Shown: piece after piece, positions 42,436-50,270 of the stretch
How the letters are laid out: each line of letters begins with the position of its first letter
Position numbering within the stretch: position 1 is the first letter of the stretch
Origin: Deltaproteobacteria bacterium
GTDB lineage: Bacteria; Lernaellota; Lernaellaia; JACKCT01
Reading direction: 5' to 3'
Length of the DNA: 60,095 nt
Assembly: GCA_020845895.1 (NCBI GenBank)
Contig: JADLEX010000120.1
Coordinates: 1 to 60,095 of the forward strand
Program-made: the position numbers and the translations under genes
The notes under the pieces: model-generated
The model's database searches: none
What the model saw: the letters and a program-made list of their open reading frames with translations, nothing else
Told to the model about the DNA's origin: nothing

Positions 42436-43496
42436 TGGACGACACCCGGATGCGCAACACGCTCGCGGCGATTCCCGGCGTGGACGATTCGCTCGGTCCC
42501 CGGCTGCGCGCCCGGCTCGATGATCTCACCAAGCCACGCGGGAGCCTCGGTGTGCTCGAGACGATCGTCGAGCGGGTCGGGCTCATCCAAAACACGGATC
42601 GGCCGCACGTGCGTCGGATGCGGATCGTGACGTTCGCGGCCGATCACGGTGTCGCCGCACGGGGCGTTTCGGCATACCCCGCCGCCGTCACGCCGCAGAT
42701 GGTGCGCAACATGATAGCCGGCGGCGCGGCCGTGAATGTGCTCGCGCGGCATGTCGGCGCCGAAAACGTGGTCGTCGATATCGGCGTGAACGATCCACTC
42801 GACAACGCGCCCGGGCTCGTCCGCCGAAAGGTCGCGTACGGCACGCGCGACATGACGATCGGTCCCGCGATGACGCACCGAGAGGCGCGCGCGGCGATCG
42901 ACGCGGGGATCGGCCTCGCCAACGACGCCGCGGACGAAGACGTCACTCTGCTCGGCACCGGCGAGATGGGGATTGGAAACACGACGAGCGCGGCGGGCTT
43001 ATTCGCCGAACTGCTGGGACTTCAACCGCGTGAGATCGTCGGTCGCGGCACGGGCATCGACGATGAGACGCTGGCGCGAAAGATCGACGCGGTGGAGACC
43101 GCTCTGCGGATCAATGCGCCCGACGCGGGCGATCCCGTGGCCGTTCTCGCTGCATTCGGCGGTTTCGAAATCGCGGGCATCTGCGGGCTGATCCTCGGCG
43201 CGGCGGCGCGGCGGATACCCGTCGTCGTGGACGGCTTCATCTCAACGGCGGGCGCGCTCGTGGCCGAACGTCTCGCGCCACGTTCGCGCGACTTCATGAT
43301 CTTCAGCCATCTCTCCGACGAGCGCGGCCACGCCGTTGTGCTCGACGCGATGGGTGTGCGCCCGATTCTGAATCTCAATCTGCGTCTCGGCGAAGGAACC
43401 GGGGCGGCATTGGCTTTTTCGCTGATCCACGGCGCAATCAAACTCGTGAACGAAATGGCGACGTTTTCCTCCGCCGGCGTCGCGGACCGCGCGTGA
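42435..43496 (+). CDS. cobT: Nicotinate-nucleotide--dimethylbenzimidazole phosphoribosyltransferase
   Basis: A 353-residue enzyme with the CobT signatures: TKPRGSLGVLE near the N-terminus, FAADHGVAARGVSAYP, GEMGIGNTTSAAGLFAELLG and the C-terminal NLRLGEGTGAALAF. It makes alpha-ribazole-5'-phosphate from NaMN and the lower-ligand base. The start shares one base with the cobU stop (TAATG). No dimethylbenzimidazole synthesis gene (bluB or bza) is in the window, so the base may be imported or made elsewhere. Confidence 0.96.
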   Translation: MDDTRMRNTLAAIPGVDDSLGPRLRARLDDLTKPRGSLGVLETIVERVGLIQNTDRPHVRRMRIVTFAADHGVAARGVSAYPAAVTPQMVRNMIAGGAAVNVLARHVGAENVVVDIGVNDPLDNAPGLVRRKVAYGTRDMTIGPAMTHREARAAIDAGIGLANDAADEDVTLLGTGEMGIGNTTSAAGLFAELLGLQPREIVGRGTGIDDETLARKIDAVETALRINAPDAGDPVAVLAAFGGFEIAGICGLILGAAARRIPVVVDGFISTAGALVAERLAPRSRDFMIFSHLSDERGHAVVLDAMGVRPILNLNLRLGEGTGAALAFSLIHGAIKLVNEMATFSSAGVADRA

Positions 43497-44311
43497 CCGC
43501 CGCGGTTCACGGCACGCCTCGCTCGGGTGCACTTCGTCATGCGTTGGTCGCGTTTCAGTTCCTGACACGCATTCCCATGCCGCGAGATCTGAATCCCTCG
43601 CCCGGCGACCTCGGTCGCGCCACCGGATGGTTCCCGGTCGTGGGCGTCGTCGTCGGGGCGCTGATCGCGGCGGTGGGGTCCGCCGCCATGGGAATCGGAC
43701 TGTCGCCGGGAATCGCGGCGGTCATCGCGGTCGGATTCGGCTTGGTCGTCACAGGGTCGTTTCACGAAGACGGTCTGGCGGACAGCGCCGACGCGTTCGG
43801 CGGCGGCTGGAATCGCGAGCAGGTGCTCACGATCATGCACGACAGCCGCATCGGCAGTTACGGTTCGGGGGCGGTGACCCTGCTCTTCGCGGCGCGCCTC
43901 GCCGCGCTGTGGTCGATCGATCCCGCCGCGTGGACGGCTTCGCTCATCGCGGCGCACACCGTCGCGCGGTGGACGTCGGTCCACCTCCTGCACACGAAAG
44001 AATACGCACGTCGCGACGGTGAAGCCCCGGGTTTCGGCAAGCCGATCGTCGATGGGATGTCGGGCGCGTCGTTTTGGTTCGCCACCGTCGTTACGACCGT
44101 CGTCGCCGTTTTTGCGTTCGGCCTCGCCGGGTTCGTCACCCTCGTTGCGGCGCTCGTTCTGTCGGAACTGTGGGGACGGTACTGCCGCCGGCGGATTGGC
44201 GGAATCACCGGCGACGCGCTGGGCGCGGTGAACGTCGCGGTGGAGGTCTTCACTTTAGTGGGCTGCGCCCTGCGTTTTCCCGCAACCGTCTCACCATGGA
44301 TCACGCCGTGA
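43493..44311 (+). CDS. cobS: Adenosylcobinamide-GDP ribazoletransferase (cobalamin synthase)
   Basis: A 272-residue integral membrane enzyme. FQFLTRIPMP near the N-terminus, HEDGLADSADAFGGGWNREQVLTIMHDSRIG and the following multi-helix region are the CobS hallmarks, including Asp residues for metal binding. It joins GDP-cobinamide with alpha-ribazole (phosphate) to complete the nucleotide loop. The start is GTG 43493, overlapping the cobT stop (GTGA). Confidence 0.95.
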   Translation: MTAAVHGTPRSGALRHALVAFQFLTRIPMPRDLNPSPGDLGRATGWFPVVGVVVGALIAAVGSAAMGIGLSPGIAAVIAVGFGLVVTGSFHEDGLADSADAFGGGWNREQVLTIMHDSRIGSYGSGAVTLLFAARLAALWSIDPAAWTASLIAAHTVARWTSVHLLHTKEYARRDGEAPGFGKPIVDGMSGASFWFATVVTTVVAVFAFGLAGFVTLVAALVLSELWGRYCRRRIGGITGDALGAVNVAVEVFTLVGCALRFPATVSPWITP

Positions 44312-44961
44312 AAGGACCGGACGCCATCTGGCTCGTGCGCCACGGACCGATCGATGTGGAATACGGCGTATGCGTGGGATCGACGGACGTGCCGTTGGCC
44401 GCGGCCGAAAATGCCTTGGTGCGGGCGAAAGCGCTTGCCTCGCTGATTCGCTCCGCCGATGCCGTGTATTCGAGCGATGCCCGGCGCGCGTACAACACCG
44501 CGCAAGCCTTGGCCGCCGTCATCAACGCGCCGCTCGAAACGACGCCCGATCTGCGGGAGCTCGCCTTCGGCGCGTGGGAGATGCGGGCGTGGGCTGACAT
44601 CGAGCGGGACGATCCCGCGAATTACGCCCGGTTCATGGCCGATTGGAGAAGCGAGCGCACGCCCGGCGGGGAATCGTACGGCGACCTTGAAGCCCGCGTC
44701 CGCAATTGGTGGACTCGAATCGCGCAACGCCATGACGGTGGGAGCGTCGTCGTCGTCGGTCACGGTGGATCGCTGCGCATCCTCGCGTCGCACTTGCTTT
44801 CCATGACCGCCGAAGAGGCGATTTTCATGCCGTTCGGGCGCGGACACGCGGCGATCATCCGTCCTGCGACAGGCGCGCGCGTGCTGGATATCGATCCATT
44901 CGAGCCGTCCGATGTCGAGGAAATTGAGAAGCCCGACCAGCACCTCACCGCGCGACCGTGA
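44296..44961 (+). CDS. cobC: Histidine phosphatase, probable alpha-ribazole phosphatase
   Basis: A 221-residue member of the histidine phosphatase superfamily. AIWLVRHGPIDVEYGVCVG has the catalytic RHG, RELAFGAWEMRAW and the second catalytic His in VVVGHGGSLRIL follow. As the last gene after cobU-cobT-cobS it most likely removes the 5'-phosphate from alpha-ribazole phosphate or cobalamin phosphate (CobC). I use ATG 44296, which overlaps cobS by 16 nt and sits just before the conserved start. Its 3' end overlaps the convergent lipoprotein gene by 17 nt. Confidence 0.88.
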   Translation: MDHAVKGPDAIWLVRHGPIDVEYGVCVGSTDVPLAAAENALVRAKALASLIRSADAVYSSDARRAYNTAQALAAVINAPLETTPDLRELAFGAWEMRAWADIERDDPANYARFMADWRSERTPGGESYGDLEARVRNWWTRIAQRHDGGSVVVVGHGGSLRILASHLLSMTAEEAIFMPFGRGHAAIIRPATGARVLDIDPFEPSDVEEIEKPDQHLTARP

Positions 44962-47023
44962 TCGACGCCTTGCCGTCCCCACCGATCGTCGCCTCATAGG
45001 GCGCCTGCATCGCGCCCGCAATTGCGTCGTAGACCCACACGCTGACGGTTTCGCCCGGCACGCCGGCCAGGTCCACGTTGACGGCTTCGCCGGCGAGTTC
45101 CATCGACACAAAACGTCGGTCGGCGACGGTCACGAATTTTTCCACCTCGCCGATCAGCGCGAGACCGTTCGGCCAGACCGGCGCGACGACGAAGTAGGCG
45201 AAATCGTAGAGGTCGGGGATCGAGGGCCAGTGCGTCACGTCGAGCGGCTGCCACGCCGTTCGGGATCTCCAGTCGAAGACGACGTACTCGCCCGTCGCGC
45301 CCAACTCGCGCGGCAGGTCGAGGTGGAGGTCGGTCACCTGTTCCGGAAACACGAACATCGAGCCGGCGTCCTGCAAACCATAGGACACGTAGGGCCAGAT
45401 GCGGTCGAGCGCCGTGCGTTGCGGGTGTTCGCGCGCGAGGTGGAACGCCGCCGCATAGTGCCAGCGCCCGAGTTTGCCGCGATCCGACCACGTGTGCACC
45501 GTGTAGGGACGGCGATGGTCGAAGAACATCGCGTCGATGGGCGCGGCGGGGCGGTCGGGTTTGAGGAGTAGGCCGTCCGCGCGGCAGGTGCGTCCGATGA
45601 TTTCGACATCGGCTTCGCCCACGCGGTCGCCGACTCCGACCATCCCCGCCGAAAGCGTGCTGATGAGCGCTTCGGCCTCGCCCGCCCGCTCGGTCGTCCA
45701 GAAATTGTCCTTGAAAGGCCAAACGCCGAGCGCCCACGCGATCATGGACGTCGTATGGAACTGCGGCCAGAACGACTCCTTCGAGACGTCGCGCCGGTAG
45801 TCGATGGACGTACGCGCCGTGGTGGGCGACGAGCGATCAACCACGTCGAGCAGGTGCCCGGGGCTCGCCATGCACCACTGCGTCGTGAGGCCCGCATCGC
45901 CGGCCGCGCCATCGATCCACGACATCCACTCGGCCGTCCGGCCCGGCGCTTCGCGCAGATACGACATGCCGTCCCACTGCGCAAAGAGCCAGTCCTGCTC
46001 GTACGTCGCCGCGCCCCAGTTCACCGCGTTCGCCATGAACTCGTCGTACACGTCACGCGAAAGCGGCATCGCCATCTCGGCCTCTTCGACGAATTCGTAC
46101 TCGTCGCGATAGTCGTTTTCGCTCGCGAACCAGCGATTGTGCAGGACGAGCGGAAGGCCGAGTTCGTCCTGAAACGCGGCGAGGCCGTCGGGGAACATCG
46201 CCGGGATCGGCTCCCATCGAATGAGCCCGCCGGGGGAAATCAGGCCCGGAACCTTGAAGTACCACCAAGAATCGAGCTGGAGGTAACCGTAGGGAATCCC
46301 CCGCGTGTCCGCGTCGTCCTTCACGGCGAGCAGCGTGTCCGCCTCGTTCATCCCCGGTTCGGTCTGGTAGTAGTAATAGGCCCCGTTGTCCGTCCAGTAA
46401 CCGAGATACCCGAGGCCGACGTCGGCATAGCGATCGGGTCGCGCCTTGCCGTGCTCGGCGCGCATCAGATCGCCCCAGTACTCCACCGCGGCATTGATTC
46501 CCCGTCCGCGCGCGAGAATGAACCGGTGCGTCCACCCGGCGGGAATCGCGTCGATTTCCCCCGCAACGCCCGAGACGATATTGCCGCGTCGGAAATTCAC
46601 GACGCTTTCGAAGAATTGGTCGAGCGGCGAAAACACGATCGTTTCGCCGTCATCGGCGTAAAGAATCAGAGGTCCGTGCGAAGCGACCGCGCCAAGGTGC
46701 GGGGGCGCCATGGGCGACACCTGAAACGACATGACGTGCGTGAATTTTTCCTCGACGGGGATCAGGTCGTATTCGAACGACGGCTTGTCGAATCGTCCGG
46801 TTGCGATCCCCGTCCGCGCACCGTGATGCTCGTGAACGATGATCTCATACGAAAAGATGTCCGGCGCGTCGTCGTCGATGTCGTCGTCCGAATCGTCGTC
46901 GCCCGGCTCGTTTCCGGGCTCCTCCGTATAAATTTCAACTCCGTCGTCGAACTCGCAGGCGACGAGCGTCGCCAACAGAAACACGACGATTCCCACGACC
47001 GCGCATAACGAAACCGAGCGCAT
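44945..47023 (-). CDS. Lipoprotein with glycoside-hydrolase-like TIM barrel
   Basis: A 692-residue predicted lipoprotein with a strong ribosome binding site (GGGAGGA). The lipobox TLVAC gives Cys23 and a short Asp-rich spacer follows. The main part resembles clan GH-D enzymes: a beta-rich N-terminal part, then GLGYLGYWTDNGAYYYY, PYGYLQLDSWWYFKVPG and ATYEQDWLFAQWDGMSY, where acidic residues at barrel strand ends could be catalytic. The C-terminal ~100 residues look like an all-beta domain (YVVFDWRSRTAW). It may cleave an alpha-linked glycan at the cell surface. The GH family and catalytic residues are not certain. Confidence 0.75.
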   Translation of the reverse strand: MRSVSLCAVVGIVVFLLATLVACEFDDGVEIYTEEPGNEPGDDDSDDDIDDDAPDIFSYEIIVHEHHGARTGIATGRFDKPSFEYDLIPVEEKFTHVMSFQVSPMAPPHLGAVASHGPLILYADDGETIVFSPLDQFFESVVNFRRGNIVSGVAGEIDAIPAGWTHRFILARGRGINAAVEYWGDLMRAEHGKARPDRYADVGLGYLGYWTDNGAYYYYQTEPGMNEADTLLAVKDDADTRGIPYGYLQLDSWWYFKVPGLISPGGLIRWEPIPAMFPDGLAAFQDELGLPLVLHNRWFASENDYRDEYEFVEEAEMAMPLSRDVYDEFMANAVNWGAATYEQDWLFAQWDGMSYLREAPGRTAEWMSWIDGAAGDAGLTTQWCMASPGHLLDVVDRSSPTTARTSIDYRRDVSKESFWPQFHTTSMIAWALGVWPFKDNFWTTERAGEAEALISTLSAGMVGVGDRVGEADVEIIGRTCRADGLLLKPDRPAAPIDAMFFDHRRPYTVHTWSDRGKLGRWHYAAAFHLAREHPQRTALDRIWPYVSYGLQDAGSMFVFPEQVTDLHLDLPRELGATGEYVVFDWRSRTAWQPLDVTHWPSIPDLYDFAYFVVAPVWPNGLALIGEVEKFVTVADRRFVSMELAGEAVNVDLAGVPGETVSVWVYDAIAGAMQAPYEATIGGDGKASITVAR

Positions 47024-47086
47024 GCGTCCTCCCGCGTCATGCGATTTGTATCGGATATTGCGACGTGCGGCGAGACGGTTGCGGAC

Positions 47087-48625
47087 TCAGGCGGCGGAAG
47101 ACGCCCCGTCGAATTCCAATTCAACTTCGAAACCGCCACCCGCGACATTGCGTGCCCGCGCCACGCCGCCGCACGCCTTTACGCACGTCTGCACAATCGC
47201 AAGGCCGAGCCCGGTTCCGCCGGTATCGCGCGTGCGGGAGGCATCGGGCCGGTAGAATGGTTCGAAAAGGTGCGGCAGGTCTTCTTCCGGAACCCCGGGG
47301 CCGTGGTCGCGAATTCGGAGCCGAACCGTTCCCGATTCGCCGTGCCCGTCGATCTCGATCGGAGTATCCCCCGCATATTTTACGGCGTTCCGCACGACGT
47401 TCGCCACCGCACGGACGATCAGAACCTCGGAGCCGAGCACCCGGACCTCGCGGTCCAGCGTGACCCGAATCGCTCTTCCCTGCGCCTCGCGTTCGAGCGC
47501 GCGGTCCACCGTCGCGCGCAGGTTCACGATCTCGCGCCGAATCGTTTGGGGCGCCGTCTGCGCCCGCGTGAACGAAAGCAGCTCGCCGACCAAATCAGAA
47601 AGTTGGCGGACTTCCTCGATGGTGTCCTCGACGCGCACGCGATCGGGCTCGGCGACGCGCGACTCCAGAATCCCCAGGGACATCTGCACGCGCGCGATGG
47701 GCGAGCCGAGTTCGTGCGCGATATCGCCGAGAAAACGCTTCTGCCCGCGCACGTAGCCGTCGAGCTGGCGCGCCATGTGGTTGATCGCCGCCCCCAGCCG
47801 GCCGATTTCATCACCCCGTGTTTCATCGACCCGCGTATCGAAGTCGCCCGCCGCGATGCGTCCCGTCGCCTCGGTCATGCGGCGAAGCGGTCGCGTGATG
47901 TGCCAAACCGCCGGAATCCACCACAACAGAGTAACGAGTCCGAGAATCGTTCCGAGCGCGATCCAGGGGCGCGGATCGAAGAGTAACCCGTTGGCGGTTC
48001 GCGAGTCCGAACGAATGACCATCGCAAAGTGTTCCGGCGGCGCGAAACGGCGCGTGACGACGGCGATTTCGTGCGCCGTCCAGTATGACCGCGGAACACC
48101 GCTTGCCTCGGAGAAACGCAGGTCCGGTCCGGCGATTGGGGGCGGCGCGGGCGGCGGACCACCCGGAAAACCCCCGCGCTCATCCCTCTCGGTCCCTTCA
48201 CGCGGCGGTCGATCTGCGGGCGGGCCGAATCCATCCGGGCGCCCGCGCCCGATACCCGCTCGCTCCCGTCGTTTCGATTCGCGCTCCATCAGGTCCACGA
48301 CGCCGACCCGGACCGATTCGGGAAGCGCGGTCGGCGTTCCCGCAATAACGAGTCCGTCGCTGCCGCACAGGGCGAAGTCCACGCCGTAGTTCTCGCTGTA
48401 TCGGACGAGCAACGCGGACCATTCCGATGTCTCGGCCGAAGCGAGTTCGCTTCCCAAAACGCGGCTCAGCGAGCGGAGCCGGTCATCGGCTTGCCGCTGA
48501 ACGGTCTTGCCGATTCCCCCGCCGATCGAGGTCGAAAAAAGGACCAGCGCGACGAGCGCGACGAGCACCACGTTGCCGACGAGCCACGCCGCCACCTTGC
48601 CGAGAATCGAGAACCGGATTTTCAC
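47087..48625 (-). CDS. Sensor histidine kinase (HAMP, HisKA, HATPase)
   Basis: A 512-residue membrane sensor. The first helix is at about 13-33, followed by a periplasmic domain of ~170 residues with a Pro/Gly/Arg-rich loop (GGPPPAPPP). A second helix lies near 215-240, then a HAMP domain (TRPLRRMTEATGRIAAGDFD). The phosphorylated His304 lies in FLGDIAHELGSPIARVQ. The ATPase boxes are VVRNAVKYA (N), IRDHGPGVPEEDLPHLFEPF (G1/F) and GGTGLGLAIV (G2). The gene overlaps the response regulator by 4 nt (ATGA). The layout resembles CpxA-type envelope sensors; the signal is unknown. Confidence 0.92.
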   Translation of the reverse strand: MKIRFSILGKVAAWLVGNVVLVALVALVLFSTSIGGGIGKTVQRQADDRLRSLSRVLGSELASAETSEWSALLVRYSENYGVDFALCGSDGLVIAGTPTALPESVRVGVVDLMERESKRRERAGIGRGRPDGFGPPADRPPREGTERDERGGFPGGPPPAPPPIAGPDLRFSEASGVPRSYWTAHEIAVVTRRFAPPEHFAMVIRSDSRTANGLLFDPRPWIALGTILGLVTLLWWIPAVWHITRPLRRMTEATGRIAAGDFDTRVDETRGDEIGRLGAAINHMARQLDGYVRGQKRFLGDIAHELGSPIARVQMSLGILESRVAEPDRVRVEDTIEEVRQLSDLVGELLSFTRAQTAPQTIRREIVNLRATVDRALEREAQGRAIRVTLDREVRVLGSEVLIVRAVANVVRNAVKYAGDTPIEIDGHGESGTVRLRIRDHGPGVPEEDLPHLFEPFYRPDASRTRDTGGTGLGLAIVQTCVKACGGVARARNVAGGGFEVELEFDGASSAA

Positions 48626-49350
48626 ACTGGCTCCGGCTCATCGAGAAAGAGGTATCCGGCCGAGCGAACGGTCTTGATGAATCGCGGTTTGCGTGGGTCG
48701 TCGCCGAGTTTCTTTCGGATCGACGAGATGTGCACGTCCACGGACCGGTCGAAGACCTCGTATTCCCGTCCCGCCACGGCGTCGAGAAGTTGGTCGCGCG
48801 TAAGCACGCGCCCGGCTGCCGCCGCGAGCACCGCGAGCAGGTCGAATTCGATCGGCGTGAGCACCATCGCCTCGCCGCGCAAAAAAGCCGAGCGCGACGA
48901 GGGCTCCACACGCAGGTCTCCGACGACGACGGGCGACGGCACCTTCGGCACGGCGGTCTTGCCCATTTCGAGCGCGCGTCTCGTCACCGAGCGTAGCCGC
49001 GCCAGGAGTTCGCGCGCGGAGAACGTCTTGGGCAGGTAGTCGTCCGCTCCGATCTCGAGGCCGACGATCCGGTCTGTCTCCTCTCCGCGCGCCGTCAGTA
49101 TGAGGACGGGGATCTCCGAGTCTTTTCGCAGGCGGCGAAGCACCTCGAATCCGTCCATTCGCGGCATCATGACGTCGAGAATGACCACGTGATGGCGACC
49201 CGACAGAGCTTCCGTTAATCCTTCCGCCCCGTCGTGAACGGTGTGCACCTGATAACCCATCGGGCTCAGGTAGTCCTCGATCAGCCGGCAGAGCTTGCGG
49301 TCGTCGTCGATAACGAGCACGCGGATCAGAGAAGCGGTTTCACCGGTCAT
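48622..49350 (-). CDS. OmpR/CpxR-type response regulator
   Basis: A 242-residue regulator. The receiver domain has the acidic pair in IDDDRKL, the phospho-acceptor Asp near residue 55 (VVILDVMMPRMDGFEVLRRL) and the conserved Lys in GADDYLPKTF. The C-terminal winged-helix DNA-binding domain spans ~140-235 (LTPIEFDLLAVLAAAAGRV, RSVDVHISSIRKKLGDDP). It is cotranscribed with the kinase. A direct repeat of TGTAAA in the gap upstream may be its own binding site. The ribosome binding site is GAGGTG. Confidence 0.94.
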   Translation of the reverse strand: MTGETASLIRVLVIDDDRKLCRLIEDYLSPMGYQVHTVHDGAEGLTEALSGRHHVVILDVMMPRMDGFEVLRRLRKDSEIPVLILTARGEETDRIVGLEIGADDYLPKTFSARELLARLRSVTRRALEMGKTAVPKVPSPVVVGDLRVEPSSRSAFLRGEAMVLTPIEFDLLAVLAAAAGRVLTRDQLLDAVAGREYEVFDRSVDVHISSIRKKLGDDPRKPRFIKTVRSAGYLFLDEPEPV

Positions 49351-49383
49351 GCGTGTTTCACCTCGAATTCCACGATCCGGTTA

Positions 49384-49398
49384 TCGCCGGGCCGGCGA
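49384..49398. promoter_or_regulatory. Odd palindrome in the leader of the two-component operon
   Basis: TCGCCGG G CCGGCGA has 7-bp arms around a single central base, 34-48 nt upstream of the response regulator start. It could be an operator half or simply a GC-rich hairpin. Confidence 0.3.
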
Positions 49399-49413
49399 AT
49401 CGTCACAACGGCA

Positions 49414-49430
49414 TTTACACAAGGTTTACA
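49414..49430 (-). promoter_or_regulatory. CpxR/OmpR-type direct repeat
   Basis: On the minus strand two TGTAAA hexamers (49425-49430 and 49414-49419) are spaced 11 bp apart, giving GTAAA-N6-GTAAA. This closely matches the GTAAA-N5-GTAAA box of CpxR and puts both half-sites on the same face of the helix. It lies in the 198-nt divergent gap between the regulator and the small Cys-repeat lipoprotein gene, so it could control both. Confidence 0.55.
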
Positions 49431-49548
49431 AAATTCGCCCATTGCACGCACGAATTCTAAACCTCGGCACGGCAAATTGGGATCGCACGGTGTGCGGGAT
49501 TTCGACGACGAAGACGGAAGATCGCCACCCCCAACGCGGAGATGCCCC

Positions 49549-50073
49549 ATGAAGCGAATGACTGTTTGGACCCTGGTCACATTGACGGCGCTGGCCGCCC
49601 TGGCGGCGCTCGCCGCGGGATGCGCGCAGGACAGCGACGCGTCCGGTTCGGACACCGAACTGGTCGAGAGCAGTTCCGACAGCTTGTCGACCGACGCGGC
49701 GGACGATGAAGCCCAGCGCGGCGATCGTCCGCCCCACGAGCCCCCGGCGGAAGCCGTGGACGCATGCGAAGGCCTCGCGGACGGCGACGCGTGTTCCTTC
49801 GAAGGCCGCGAGGGCGAGGAGATCACCGGCACCTGCGAAACGCACGAAGACATGATCGCTTGCCGCCCGGAAAACCCGCCGCCTCACGGCGACCGGCCCC
49901 CCCTCGAACCGCCCGCCGAAGCCGTGGACGCGTGCGCGGACGCTGTCGAGGGTGACGAGTGCGAATTCGAAGGTCGGGACGGCGAGACCGTGAGCGGGAC
50001 CTGCGAGCAGCACGACGACCTGATCGCCTGTCGCCCCGAAATGCCGCCTTGCCCACCGGCCGAGGAAGAATGA
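49549..50073 (+). CDS. Small lipoprotein with two Cys-containing repeats, next to the two-component system
   Basis: A 174-residue predicted lipoprotein with GGAG about 8 nt upstream. The lipobox LAAGC gives Cys25, followed by a Ser/Asp-rich spacer. Two ~50-residue repeats follow, each with PPAEAVDAC, a GDxCxFEGRxGE segment, GTCExHxD and IACRPE. That gives four cysteines per repeat, likely two disulfides. I recall similar repeats as unnamed small exported proteins near CpxR-like regulators, but know no function. Divergence from the response regulator suggests it is a target or accessory of the system, perhaps in sensing envelope redox or metals. Confidence 0.8.
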   Translation: MKRMTVWTLVTLTALAALAALAAGCAQDSDASGSDTELVESSSDSLSTDAADDEAQRGDRPPHEPPAEAVDACEGLADGDACSFEGREGEEITGTCETHEDMIACRPENPPPHGDRPPLEPPAEAVDACADAVEGDECEFEGRDGETVSGTCEQHDDLIACRPEMPPCPPAEEE

Positions 50074-50136
50074 TCGCGACGCGGCGCGAACGTCCTCCAC
50101 GCGCCGCGAAACCGTCGACGTAGAAAACCAGATCCG

Positions 50137-50176
50137 GGAATCGGGGCGGCGAATGTCGCCCCGATTCCGTTTTCTC
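50137..50176 (+). terminator. Rho-independent terminator after the Cys-repeat lipoprotein gene
   Basis: A perfect 12-bp stem pairs 50137-50148 with 50157-50168 around an 8-nt loop and is followed by GTTTTCTC. It ends the lipoprotein transcript before the radical SAM gene. Confidence 0.85.
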
Positions 50177-50270
50177 ATTGCGATCCCGCATTCCTGTGAG
50201 GTGCGAAATTGACCGGTGCGTCCATGCGTGTACACTTTCCGCATGGTCCATACTGCGATGCCGAACGTCG

